Part shown: in pieces, positions 21,830-32,265 of the stretch | How the letters are laid out: each line of letters starts with the position of its first letter | How positions within the stretch are numbered: the first letter of the stretch is position 1 | NCBI GenBank assembly: GCA_014529385.2 | Contig: CM043962.1 | Location: forward strand, 88,627,180 to 88,687,179 | DNA from: Adiantum capillus-veneris | Lineage: Eukaryota > Streptophyta > Polypodiopsida > Polypodiales > Pteridaceae | Length of the DNA stretch: 60,000 nucleotides | Reading direction: 5' to 3' | Position numbers and translations under genes: made by a program | Notes under the pieces: generated by a model | Database searches by the model: none | The model's input: only the letters and a program-made list of their open reading frames with translations | What the model was told of the DNA's origin: nothing

Positions 21830-23305
21830 TGTAACTGGCCTAGATGATCCAAAAAGGGCGGTAGACTTTACTTCAAACCTTGATTTAGCTTTCACCCATT
21901 ATTAGTCGTCTATTTTACCTGTACTTTCAAGACACAACAAAGGGGAGAGGGATACAGGCTGCTAGATTGCACCTGTATGAGTAGACCGACACCAGATTGG
22001 CCCCTAACTTAGGCGCCCCTTTCGGTATTTCTTTATTGTTCAAAAGAGGGAATAAACGCTGTGGATCCCTACAAGCTGCCCCGCACACACTTGGCTGAAT
22101 TTCAACTGTTCCGGCCCGATTTCGGCAGCATAACTGTACTAGGACCCTTCACAGTCACTATTCCCACGCATTGACTGACTTTCCCGACGCATACGGGCAC
22201 TTTGCAAAACCTGTCGAGAATCTGCAGCATGCTGAATTCTCTGTTTTGAGCCCCGAAAATGCGCCAGATCACCTCTACAGCGGTCCCCTTGCGTCCCCGA
22301 ACCTCTTGGGGGTATTAGGGTCTGTTTAGGGCCAAAACCCTAAACCTGCAAAAATACACAGCAGGCTGTAATTTACTGTTTCGGGCTCCGTTTCGCGTGC
22401 CGGTCGCATCCGTAGCAAGTCCTCGAGCTCCCGCACTTGTAGGGCTACTTGCCCTTTGAATCGGACGAGATTTCGAGCGTGAAACCTCTCCGAATCACCT
22501 GTACTTGCGGGGGATTAGCCGCTAGCTAATCCAGTACCTGTGCAAGAGGCTCTTGCCTCGACAATCGCGCATGAACCCACACAACTGTACATTGGTCAAA
22601 TGAAAAGCCCACTAGTGGGGCATAACATACTGCCAAAGGGGAGAGAGAGGGCAGTGCGTAGCGTGCAGGGCATCACTCCTGGCACCGCACTGTGCATAAG
22701 AGGGAAAGCAAGCACTCCATAGCTCTTAACCTGTGACAAATTCTGCTAAAACAGCCCCTTTCCCCTTCAAATTCAGCGCCCCCTTCTCTGGCATGAGGAA
22801 AGTGCACAGAATTGTGCCACTTGGCACATTTATAAGCATTTTCCCGTTTCGGGGTTGCCGCCTAAAAATCTCCCAACCGGTTGCCCAGTTGACTTCACGG
22901 CAGAGTAAGAAAATGTTCCCCTTGTCATTCCGGAGGTAATGACGCCAACACATTTTCAGGTTCCAAAATAGCAGTTCCCTAAATTTTAGGAGATGCTGCC
23001 ATTGTATCTTTCTAGGTCATCCGACCCTCTTTGTACACTGTGGCCACATCCAGAACTGAAATGTAGCCTCTGTAGCAAAGGATTCCAGTTTGGCTAGTCA
23101 ATGACCCCGCTTGGCTAACCATAGTCCTTGTCGAACCTTAGTGCTCTCTTGCCCTCAGGCTTGGACTCCCTCTGGACAGTTCCACACTAGCTATGCAATG
23201 CAGGGCAGTTAGATTTCCCGAGGGGTGTTTCCAAAAAGTGAAAGTAAATAGATAATAAGAAAGAAATCAACAAAAAGGATAGATAGTAGTCACACGTTGG
23301 TGACA
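21830..23305 (-). repeat. Solo LTR (G family) inside the G gag
   Basis: A third G-type LTR, TGTAACTGGCC...GGTGACA, with perfect 5-bp target duplication gtatg (21825-21829 and 23306-23310). Removing it rejoins the Gag frame in phase (VIHT next to AHSMETP). A full G relative inserted here and then recombined down to one LTR. Confidence 0.9.
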
Positions 23306-23571
23306 GTATGAATCACCTGTGCTTGAGCCTTAACAGGCTTTTGAATATGATCCAGTGACCCAACTTGCTGAGACGGAACAGGAGGTTGCAGAAAGGCTAA
23401 AAACCTTGGGTTCTGCATTACTTGTGTGAACATAGCCACAGCAGTAGCCAATTGGGTCCTGAATATATCATCATCCGTCTGTGGTGGTCTTGAGGACTCA
23501 CCCACTTCATGTGTCTGTTGACCCTGTGAAGAGGAAACCTCTTCAGTCACATCATCTGGTCTGTCAGCCAT
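23306..23571 (-). pseudogene. G gag, amino-terminal part
   Basis: The minus frame starting at 23571 reads MADRPDDVTEEVSSSQ, then TQLATAVAMFTQVMQNPRFL and VIHT at the solo LTR edge. I chose this Met because D (MAEKRDQVPEEGSSS) and C (MADRTND) start the same way; an in-frame Met also exists at 23631. It is an acidic Ser/Gln-rich head followed by a short helical stretch. Confidence 0.75.
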
Positions 23572-23660
23572 AATTGCAATTCCCTGTGTCTGGTCTATAA
23601 TCCCCTGTGTCTTCAAACCCAACTTGACCAAGGCTCACTTCTATGGGCAAAAGTGATTTA

Positions 23661-23678
23661 ATCCCGTCGATGGAACCA
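23661..23678 (-). other. Primer-binding site of G
   Basis: On minus TGGTTCCATCGACGGGAT, directly after the 5' LTR and identical to the D site at 38594. It is not the initiator-Met type. The implied tRNA 3' end (...CGTCGATGGAACCA) looks closest, from memory, to plant tRNA-Glu; not verified. Confidence 0.7.
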
Positions 23679-25112
23679 TGTAACCGGCCTGTTCAATCCA
23701 AAAAGGGCGGTAGACTTTAAACTTAAACCTTATTTGCTTTCACCCATTTAATTTGTCGTCCACTTTACCTGTACTTTCAAGACACAACAAAGGGGAGAGG
23801 GATACAGGCTGCTAGATTGCACCTGTATGAGTAGACCGACACCAGATTGGCCCCTAACTTAGGCGCCCCTTTCGGTATTTCTTTATTGTTCAAAAGAGGG
23901 AATAAACGTTGTGGATCCCTACAAGCTGCCCCGCACACACTTGGCTGAATCTCAACTGTTCCGACCCGATTTCGGCAGCATAACTGTACTGGGACCCTTC
24001 ACAGTCAGTATTCCCACGCATTGACTGACTTTCCCGATGCATACGGGCACTTTGCAAAACCTGGCGAGAATCTGCAGCACGCTGAATTCTCTGTTTTCAG
24101 CCCCGAAAATGCGCCAGATCACCTCTATAGCGGTCCCCTCGCGTCCCCGAACCTCCTTGGGGTATTAGGGACCGTTTAGGGCCAAAACCCTAAACCTGCA
24201 AAAATACACAGCAGGCTGTAATTTACTGTTTCGGGCTCCATTTTGCGTGCCGGTCGCATCCGTAGCAAGTCCTCGAGCTCCCGCACCTGTAGGGCTACTT
24301 GCCCTTTGAATCGGACGAGATTTCTGGCGTGAAACCTCTCCGAATTCACCTGTACCTGCGGGGGGATTATCCGCTAGCTAATCCAGTACCTGTGCAAGAG
24401 GCTCTTGCCTCGGCAATCGCGCATGAACCCACACAACTGTACATTGGTCAAATGAAGAGCCCACTAGTGGGGCATAACATACTGCCATAGGGGAGAGAGA
24501 GGGCAGTGCATAGCGTGCAGGGCATCACTCCTGGCACCGCATTGTGCAAAACTGAAAATGAGCCTCTTTGCTCTTCAAATTCAGCGCCCCCTTCTCTTGC
24601 ATGAGGAAAGTGCAGCAGAAGGTGCCACTTGGCACATTTATAAGCATTTTCCCCTTTCGGGGTTGCCGCCTAAAAATCTCCCAACCGGTTGCCCAGTTGA
24701 CTTCACGGCAGAGTAAGAAAATGTTCCCCTTGTCATTCCGGAGGTAATGACGCAAACACATTTTTAGGTCCCAAAATAGCAGTTCCCTAAATTTTAGGAG
24801 ATACTGCCATTGTATCTTTTTAGGTCATCCGACCCTCTTTGTACACTGTGGCCACATCCAGAACTGAAATGTAGCCTCTGTAGCAAAGGATTCGCTTTGG
24901 CTAGTCAATGACCCCACTTAGCTAACCATAGTCCTTGTCCAACCTTAGTGCTCTCTTGCCTTCAGGCCTGGACTCCCTCTGGACAGTTCCACACTAGCTA
25001 TGCAATGCCGGGCAGTTAGATTTCCTGAGGGGTGTTTCCAAAAAGTGAAAGTAAATAGATAATAAGAAAGAAATCAACAAAAAGGATAGATAGTAGTCAC
25101 ACGCTGGTGACC
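23679..25112 (-). repeat. 5' LTR of G
   Basis: Begins TGTAACCGGCCTGTTC on plus and ends ...CTGGTGAC in a C run, where the last base of the usual gtgaca end cannot be told from the C tract. Near-identical to 14992-16464. Confidence 0.88.
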
Positions 25113-25333
25113 CCCCCCTCCCCCCCCCCTCCCCACTTCACCGCTTTCCTTCACAATTGACACAAGTCTCTCTCTCTCTCTCTCTCCCTTGTTGTCAAGC
25201 TCTACCCTTGCTCTCAAGGCTCAAGCTCTACAATCTAATCTCAAGCCTTGCTCTCAAGCTCTCAAGCTCTCTCTCCCTTACCGTGAAGGAGTGAAGCCTC
25301 TCTCTCAAGCTCTCTATCTCACAATTGACACCA

Positions 25334-25386
<53 letters not shown>

Positions 25387-25807
25387 CCTTGCTGTCAAGC
25401 TCTACCCTTGCTCTCAAGGCTCAAGCTCTACGGTCTACCCTCAAGCTCTCAAGCCTTGCTCTCAAGCTCTCTCCCCCTTACCCTCAAGGAATGAAGCCTC
25501 TCTCTCAAGCTCTCTATCTCAAGCTCTCAAGCCTTGCTCTCAAGCTCTCTCTCCCTTACCCTCAAGGAATGAAGCCTCTCTCTCAAGCTCTCAAGGAGTC
25601 AAGCCTCTCTCTTAAGCCCCCTCTCTCCAGCTCTCTCTCGCAAACCCTCAAGGCTCAAGATCTCTCTCTTTCTTGCTAAAAATTGCATTATTTGGGTATT
25701 TTTTTATGCCTCCCGTTCCGCGCCGTTCCCGTTCTGGATCCCTTCCCGTTCCCTCGTTCCTTGGGGAGGCCCGTCACCGTTCCTGTTCCGCGTGCCGGGT
25801 AAGTGTG
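25113..25807. repeat. Right arm of F: (CT)n tracts and CTCTCAAGC repeats
   Basis: A C-rich start, (CT)n at about 25169-25187 and 25336-25384, then many CTCTCAAGCTCT/CCTTGCTCTCAAG units to about 25670, then a block with repeated CGTTCC near 25715-25795 and the terminal repeat. The ORFs across it are repeat artefacts. The hAT-like pieces at 27106 and 59434 carry the same pyrimidine repeat style. Confidence 0.8.
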
Positions 25808-25815
25808 ATATACAT

Positions 25816-26969
25816 GCGCCAAGAGCTATCCTTCTGCACTAGAAGCATTGGGGAGCAAAAGGATGAAGAACTAGGTTGAATCAACCCTTTTTCTAATAGC
25901 TCCTCTACTTGGCTCATAATATCTTTCTGCTGGGCCGCACTAACCTGGTAGAGAGGTCTATTTGGTGGGCTACAATCTAGCACCAAATCTCGGCTCTTCA
26001 GCTTTAATACCCAACTTGATACCCAGCTCTGGCGAGATAAAGTTTCCTTTGCACCTGAATCAAAGAAAATAAGCGTTCTTTAATCCCTGACTTTACTCCA
26101 CGCCCTACATAGCTCACTGGCATCAGAATTTGTCCTATCCCCCACCATATCTAGTCCAACCGTGTTTCTTTTCTTTCTTGTCCTCCTTGTCCTCTGAGTC
26201 AAGTGGTCTCTTCTTTTGTGGACAATCTGTAGCAAAGTGACCAAGCTGCTCGCAAATAAAGCATTTATTCTCAGCCATTAAAGCTTTCTTCTCTTCAAAA
26301 GACTTGTGTACAAAAGGCTGTTTCTGTTTCTTAGCTTGTCCTCCAGACGTCTCGGTTGAGTCCTTAGCTTTCTCTATTTTTCCTGACCGTTGGGAAGTTT
26401 CAGGAATCGCTTTTGCAAAGGGATTCTTTGCTCCCCCCCTTTCACATTTCCGTGGAATCCACAGTCTTCTCCCTTCAACAAGGCATGACTAGTGTTGGCA
26501 ATCTCCATAAGCTAAGGGTGGCCACTCTGTTCTTAGTAAAGTAGTTCCTAAGCCCTTTGGGCAACCCACAACAATATTTCTTTGTCTGCTCTGGCAATGG
26601 TACAAATCTGTAGGAAGTTACTGAAAGCAACGCTTCACAGAACTTCTGAGTGTACTCTTTTGTAAGTAGCCGCATTGAGTTGGTGCCAATATGTCATAAC
26701 ATCTATTTGACAGCCATGTAGATGCAAACGTTTGTTTGAAGTAAACCCATGTGGCAGGTGCTTGTCCTTGCATCAACAATGTCGTCCACCATGAACGTGC
26801 ATTTCCCTTTAAGAAAGTGGCGGCTTTTGGACCATAGAGGCCTTTGTAAAATTCCCCTCTGCATAAGCAATATCAAACTATTGGAGGAAGGTAAGAGCTT
26901 TTGTCTTGTCTTCAAATCCACTGAAAGTATCAAGCTTCACAGCTGCACCACCTTCTTTGTATGGTTTTG
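25816..26969 (-). pseudogene. Element C: start of reverse transcriptase, protease remnant, zinc knuckle, gag C-part
   Basis: It continues C after element F. On minus near 25986-25816: SPPNRPLYQVSAAQQKDIMS, then LLEKGLIQPSSSSFCSPMLL. A deletion near 25985 joins this to the protease start (LGIK, then a degenerate FDSGAK-like site near 26050). The knuckle region is near 26200-26280. Gag core pieces include VTSYRFVPLPEQTKKYCCGL (26640-26560). Frameshifts are frequent. It is cut at 26969 by element E; Gag resumes at 34972. Confidence 0.72.
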
Positions 26970-27105
26970 TGTCACGTGACACAGCCAACCCTATGTGTCA
27001 GTGGACAAGCTACAACATGATCAGGATTCAGTTCAGTCAAGTCAGTCTAGAATAGGAAGTGATCTGACACTTTTGTGAGTCTGTTCGCAGACCGTGCATG
27101 CTCAG

Positions 27106-27860
27106 CAAGGTAGTTTTCGTACGACGTACGGAACGTCTCGTTCCGTACTGCAGGTCACGTCCCGTCCCGTCCCGTTCGTTTAGTATGTTTAGTACGTTTT
27201 TTTTTTTTTTTATAAAGCAAAACTCACAATTTTGAGTGGATTATATTGTGCAGCCCAAAAAATCTTAAGTGGCTATAAAGCTCTTGACTGTTGACTAAGG
27301 GCCATTGAGGACAACTTTTGGGGCCGTTTTGGACCGCCAATTCAAGTACTTAAGCCACATTGGATTCTATGTGTTAGGGCTCCACTTCTCTTATGCTCTC
27401 CCTCCCCCCCATGCTCTCCCTCTCTCATCAAGAGTCATCATCCATGCTCTCCCTCTCTCATGCTCTAGCCTCTTCCTATTTAAGCAATGCCTCTCCATCT
27501 TGTTCTCCAACACTTCCAAGCTCTCAATGCTTATTGCTCTCAAGCTCTCAATGCTCTCACTGCTCAATGCTTCCATGTTCTAGCTCTCAAGTGACAAGCT
27601 CTAGAGACTAGAGTCTTGCCTCTCCATCTTCTCTCCATTGGGTCTCTCCCTCTCAAGCTCCCATTGAAGATCTCATAATGTCAAGTTTCTTTAAGTGTAA
27701 AGTTTAAACCCAAGGGCCTAAGACTTAGACGTAAGAATTCTTTGTTTTTTTATTTTGAACGTACGTAACGTCATCGTACATCTTAATATTTTTTAGTTCG
27801 TTTAGTACCGCACATCGTCGTACGTGTACAAAACGTACGGGACCATACGAGACCACTATG
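27106..27860. mobile_element. hAT-like non-autonomous element in the E 5' LTR
   Basis: 8-bp duplication atgctcag (27098-27105) and atgcccag (27861-27868), 7 of 8 matching. Ends CAAGGTAG (left) and CATAGTGG (right, reverse complement). Both arms are rich in CGTACG/GTACGG-type words, and the middle has CTCTCAAGCTCT and CTCTCCCTCTC repeats. No transposase. It is absent from the E 3' LTR (33872-33890 is uninterrupted), so it came after E inserted. Confidence 0.75.
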
Positions 27861-28059
27861 ATGCCCAGGCACTTAGGGTAGATGCATATCCTCTGGTTGC
27901 ACACAACATGATCATAAGCATTTCCATCAGAATCCATCAGAATCCTTCAGGGGAATTTTCCAGTGCATTTAGCCTGTTTTCCCTATTTTTGACATTTTTC
28001 ACTTATTATTTTTGAGTGACTTTTGTTGGAAAGTAGGTAGGGTTGATTGAGTAAGTTTG

Positions 28060-28067
28060 TATATAAG
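28060..28067 (+). promoter_or_regulatory. Likely TATA box of the E LTR
   Basis: TATATAAG in the LTR about 860 bases before its end. The same box is at about 34068 in the 3' LTR and in reverse in B1 and the solo LTR. Position and sequence fit a pol II promoter; not tested. Confidence 0.5.
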
Positions 28068-28924
28068 CAACCCTAGACTAGCACTAATTGGCAGAAGAGG
28101 CAGCAGGAGCACTCGCTCAACAGGCAACTTCTCAGCAGAACCCCAAGCCCTAGCGTTTTTGCTCCACAGCAACCACCTAGCGTTTTTGGACCAGATCAGC
28201 CAGTGTTTTTGCTCTTGCAGATTCCTGGTGACAGAAGACTCAACGAGAGACCTAGCGTTTTGCAATTGCAGGCCATCCGGCAACAGCAGAGCCATTTTCA
28301 GCCCTAGCGTTTTTGATTTGCAGATCAGCCCCAGCGTTTTGCAGATTCACCGCAACGGAACATCAAGAAACTTCAGCGTTTCACTTTTCAGCCTTTAGAC
28401 ACCGCAGATCAAGTCCACGGCCAATTTCCGCAAGGTTTACAGTTTTAGCCCGGAAAACGTAGATTTCAGCATCTGCGTTTTCAGCGCGTCGTCGTTGCAT
28501 CGTCCTCATTGCTGTCGTCACCGACGTAGAGTCATAGTTCAACAGATAAAGGTTTACAGATTTCAGCCCTTAGCGTTTTCAGATTTCAGTCCGTCTCGTC
28601 GTCGTCCTCATCGTCGTCGACATCGTCGGCAAGTCCAAGCATTGTAGAGATTTGTGCAATCATAAGTAGACCGCTCTCGCCATAGAGAGTGGGGCCTTCG
28701 GAGGAGGGTTTTACAACGTCTCTGGTGTCGTATTCTCTTCTCTCTCTATCTCTCTGTCTCATACACTTACACGCACAGTGTCCATTCACTTGTTTGTGAT
28801 CATTGCACTCTCTCATTAAGAACGGAAGGCTCTCCCTTCCATAAGTAGAAAAAGGAACCTTGAGCACAGTTCGGAGCACTCATCTTGAGCAAAGTTCAAA
28901 CATTCATTCCGCTGCACCTTACAT

Positions 28925-28936
28925 TGGTATCAGAGC
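28925..28936 (+). other. Primer-binding site of E
   Basis: TGGTATCAGAGC one base after the LTR; initiator-Met type, as in B1. Confidence 0.85.
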
Positions 28937-29306
28937 TTTGGCAGTGTTCTGTATCACTCAAGGAAAGAACCACAAGAATCACAAGATTTTTTTTTTTTGC
29001 TTGTTGAAGTCGCACGAACCCAAGTTCACTTAGGCGTGTCGATTCCTAATCGTGTTTTTGAAGAGTGACAGGAATCCCAGGAAAGAAGGGCTTGTCCAGC
29101 CTCCCCTTGTGCCTCTTTTCACTCATTGAGAGCGGACCGTGCACTTAGCGGCCGGCCAATCGACGTGAGGTGGGAAAAAGCAACCTTGGTGTGAACGCAA
29201 GGTCTTTAAGGGGTACGCCGCGGAAAAGAGAAGAACTCAGGTGAAGAGAAGATCCTTCTCAAACACAAATTGCAAGCGAAAGAAGAACCTCAAGAACCTC
29301 CAGACC

Positions 29307-30673
29307 CAAGGTGGAAAGGTACGTAAGGTACGGTACGTGTTCGGTACGTACCGTACGTAGTACCGCATGGATTGAGTGGTAAGGTACGTAAAATTCGTAA
29401 GGTTTTTTTCGAAAACGTCAAAAACCTACAATACGGTCCGTACTTGATAATAAATTCATAAGTATCACTTCTAGGATATTAGCTCACTGTTCTACTATCC
29501 AAGGCTGTCATAAATAGACAATCCAAGGCGAGTCATGACCACTTTCTCGACATTCAATATTCACAAACAAATACAATTCAAAGCTTCAGTTCTCTCTCAA
29601 ATATACTTCAACAAACTTCAAACTACAGAGAACTTCATATTCATCATGATTTGCACACTGTATAGTATTCGACAAACGAGACTTGAAACTTGAGAGGCAA
29701 TACAATTCATAAAGTACTGAAATGACACAGAATCATAGATGGTAGACCGTAATCTCATCAAAATACCAAGATGAATCATGATAGAATCCATACAAAAAAA
29801 ATGACATCTAATAAACCATAATCCACAAAGAAAGCCACAAGTCCCGACTCAACAAAACTACGAAGCATGCTAGCATTTGCACTGCTGCAAAGTACATACT
29901 ACTAACTGAATGAGAATCAATGTGTCCCTGTATCTGACAAATCTATAAACAATGCATCCTGCAAGGCATCTTGTGTTGCCTGATTTGCTTTCTTACCCTT
30001 GGACGAGGGAAGACCCCCTCCCGGGAAGTGCTCCAACCTCAAAGCATCCTTTATCGCTGGCGGAATAAGCTTGCACCCTCCGCACTGGCCAGTAGTGCCG
30101 ATGCTAGTAAGGTGCCTCAACACACGCGTCACCGTACTTGTCTTCTGTTTTCCACAATATTTGCAGGCCCAAGTACGTGTTCCTGATCCTGCTTGCCCTC
30201 CTGTATTTACCACCGCAATGAATGTAGTGTGTGCGCTCCAGACTGGGTTGGGTTTGCGAGGCATGGTGTACCTACAGATTGGTGAACAAAAACATTGATG
30301 CTATTGCGAGAAACACACAAGGTATGCGCGAGGGAGACGGGAGAGACTCGCGAGGACGAGCACTTACCTTTACCACGCACAAGGTTGCTCTGCAGGTGAG
30401 TTTGCAGAGCTCTGTCTGCAATAAACAGGCGTCCAAACTCTCTCTGTAGTACTTTGTAGTCAATAGTTTGCAATAAACAGGCGCCCAAACTCACTCTGTC
30501 TCAATAACCAGGCGGCCAAACCCCCAAAACAGAGGCGAAATTAAATCCGAAAATGCAAAGGAGATTTTTTATTTTTTATTTTTGGGTAAAGTACGGATCC
30601 GTACGTTACCGTACCGTACTATACGGACATACGGTACCGTACGGATCCGTACGTACGTACGGATCCTACCTTG
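29307..30673 (-). mobile_element. hAT-like element in the E leader, with a BED-finger ORF
   Basis: Perfect 8-bp target duplication tccagacc (29299-29306 and 30674-30681). Ends CAAGGTGG (left) and CAAGGTAG (right, reverse complement). Both ends have dense GTACG/CGTAC words (29328-29400 and 30590-30665). It is 1367 bp long and encodes only the first part of a hAT-type protein. B1 lacks it at the same leader position. Confidence 0.85.
29917..30264 (-). CDS. BED-type zinc finger fragment of a hAT transposase
   Basis: A 115-codon frame beginning MPRKPNPVWSAHTTFIA. Residues about 30-65 hold TRTWACKYCGKQKTSTVTRV, then LRHLTSIGTTGQCGGC: a CX2C pair followed by a His and a CX2C pair, like the DNA-binding BED finger at the N-terminus of hAT transposases. 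The frame stops without the RNase H-like catalytic part or the hAT dimerisation tail, so it cannot transpose by itself. It may still bind element ends. It might be the first exon of a longer gene in the autonomous relative. Confidence 0.62.
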   Translation of the reverse strand: MPRKPNPVWSAHTTFIAVVNTGGQAGSGTRTWACKYCGKQKTSTVTRVLRHLTSIGTTGQCGGCKLIPPAIKDALRLEHFPGGGLPSSKGKKANQATQDALQDALFIDLSDTGTH

Positions 30674-30809
30674 TCCAGACCTCAAGACCCTCAAGAACCC
30701 AAGACCCATAAGAACTCAAGAACCGAAGACCCACAAGAACCGAAGAACCCAAGTTCCTCGTGAACTTAAGAACCCAAGATCATAGTGCATGGTCATCACT
30801 CGAAGCGGA

Positions 30810-32265
30810 ATGGATACTTAGCATACAGGTGATGAGCATGGGAGTGGCGAAGAAGAGTTTTCCCCACCAGGAGGCTTTCTCGACCCTCCCCCTTCCCCAT
30901 CTACGCCACGAGTTGTACCAAATTCTATGGAGGCGATGGTCAGGTCGATGATGGCACAACAACAAGAAACGAATCGAGTTGCGATGTCACAACTAGAAAG
31001 AAAAGCAGAACGACAGGAAGCCATGGAACGCGAGCGCAAAGGAAGAAACAAAAGAATTGCCATACAACAAGAAGCGACTCGCATTGCCTTGGAACGCGAG
31101 CGCGATGAACGAGAAGAAAGAAAAGCACAAAGACAGGAGGAAGCTGAAGCAAGACGAGCGGCCTTGGAGGTTGATCGGGAGGCTCAGAGAGCGGCCTTGG
31201 AGGCCGATCGGGAGGCTCAAAGAGAACTCCGCACTCAAGAATTGGTTCGACAAGTTCTTGCCTCGAAGTCTGAACCAGCCAAAGATGTTGGTAGTTTCTT
31301 AAGTGGCGCAAGCCGGGATGCGGACTCCAACAACCGGGTCAAAGAGAAGTTGACTTTCAGTAGTATGATGGTAAGATGGATGCTACGGTTATTCATTCTT
31401 GGTTGCATCAATTTAATGCTTATTTTGCGACAAGTAAGAAGACAGGAAATAGCAAAGTTTTGATGGCAACCATGTACCTTGCCGGTGATGCCATCAATTG
31501 GTACCACGCATGGCAAGAGGCACAGTTAGCCGCGTACCTAGAGGAAGCTGACGAATTCACGCCCCTTTCCTTTAGTTGGGATGATTTCCAAGACAAGCTC
31601 AAGGTGCGGTTTATGTCTCCTCAGTACCTTGCACGATTGAAGGACGATTGGCGCGCTCTCAAGCAAAATGGTATGCCGGTCATGTCTTTTTCTAATCGTG
31701 TTTTGCAGCTAGGTACCCAATTACGCAAGTCAGATGATGAACGTAAAGAGGCATTCTTTTTTGGGTTAAACGAATATATCAAGTTTGATGTAGAAGTCTT
31801 TGATCCAATCGATCTCAACAAGGCGGTAAGGATTGCTCTCGCACAGGAGATGAAGCACAACAAGGGAAAGCCTAAGGAGAAGAAGACTTCCACAAGTACC
31901 TCTCAGACTTCTCAGAACCCTCAGAACAGTAAGAACGGTAAGACTGGTAAGAACGGTAACTCTTCTAACCAATCTTCCAACAGTCTCTCAGAAAAGAACT
32001 CTTCCAATGAACCTAAGGGTAAGGCTAACACAATTGCTAAACCTCAGTTTACTCCAGATGAAAAGGTAGCACAAGGAATTTTAGGAGGATACATCACGTC
32101 GGAAGAGCAAAGCACTTATTCTAAGGAAGGTCGTTGTTTTCATTGTCACATTAAGGATCACATAAAAAGAAAATGTCCTAAGCTTGACTCTAATGAATCT
32201 AAAGAATCCACAGAACCCACTTCCTCTGTCAATGCAATCATTGACAACACGAGTGTGCTCCAAGT
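30810..32265 (+). pseudogene. E gag with coiled coil and zinc knuckle
   Basis: The start equivalent to B1 is MDT at 30810, followed by a stop (30819-30821). Then come a Pro/Ser segment and a charged coiled coil (ERKGRNKRIAIQQEATRIAL and repeated REAQRAALEADREAQR). A frameshift near 31360 leads to the Gag core (VIHSWLHQFNAYFATSKKTG, AMYLAGDAINWYHAW, RLKDDWRALKQNGMPVMSF). A Ser/Asn/Lys linker and the knuckle CFHCHIKDHIKRKC (about 32135-32176) follow. Protease follows in the same frame without a stop, so Gag and protease are one polyprotein. Confidence 0.78.

Larger units (their letters stand above)
14992..25112 (-). mobile_element. Chromovirus G, nearly complete
   Basis: LTRs lie at 14992-16464 and 23679-25112, with target duplication ccccc in a poly-C stretch. 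On the minus strand the order is 5' LTR, primer site, gag (interrupted by a solo LTR), protease, reverse transcriptase, RNase H, integrase, chromodomain-like end and 3' LTR. The LTRs are very similar, so this is one of the younger elements. Visible breaks: an in-frame stop after QTDH near 18666, a frameshift near 18230-18250, stops between Gag and protease near 20450 and 20573, and the solo LTR. Confidence 0.9.
14757..25807. mobile_element. hAT-like DNA transposon F, non-autonomous, carrying element G
   Basis: The 8-bp target duplication atatacat (14749-14756 and 25808-25815) splits the C reverse transcriptase. Terminal inverted repeats: left CAGAGTTACCGGGGA, right (reverse complement) CACACTTACCCGGCA, 11 of 15 matching. 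Without element G it is about 0.9 kb: a 235-base left arm with scattered GGAACG copies and a 695-base right arm with CGTTCC copies and pyrimidine repeats. No transposase is seen. Eight-base duplications and CA-starting inverted repeats fit hAT. The piece at 59434 begins the same way. Confidence 0.78.
26970..28923 (+). repeat. 5' LTR of E, with a 755-bp insert
   Basis: Starts TGTCACGTGACACAG, ends CTGCACCTTACA. Removing 27106-27860 and one 8-base copy leaves about 1.2 kb, the size of the 3' LTR. Carries repeated AGCGTTTT at 28150-28580 and a TATA-like box. Confidence 0.88.

Noticed and set aside
21830-21895. First 20 or so residues of the long G gag frame as a Gag N-terminus
   Set aside because: They are translated from the solo LTR. 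The real Gag head is at 23306-23571, beyond the LTR.
23661-23678. Possible tRNA gene at the PBS-like sequences
   Set aside because: Only the 3'-terminal 18 bases of a tRNA are matched and they abut an LTR. No cloverleaf is present.
25189-25679. Three overlapping ORFs of about 100 codons with LSLSLS and SSQALKP repeats
   Set aside because: They are all readings of the CTCTCAAG pyrimidine array in element F.
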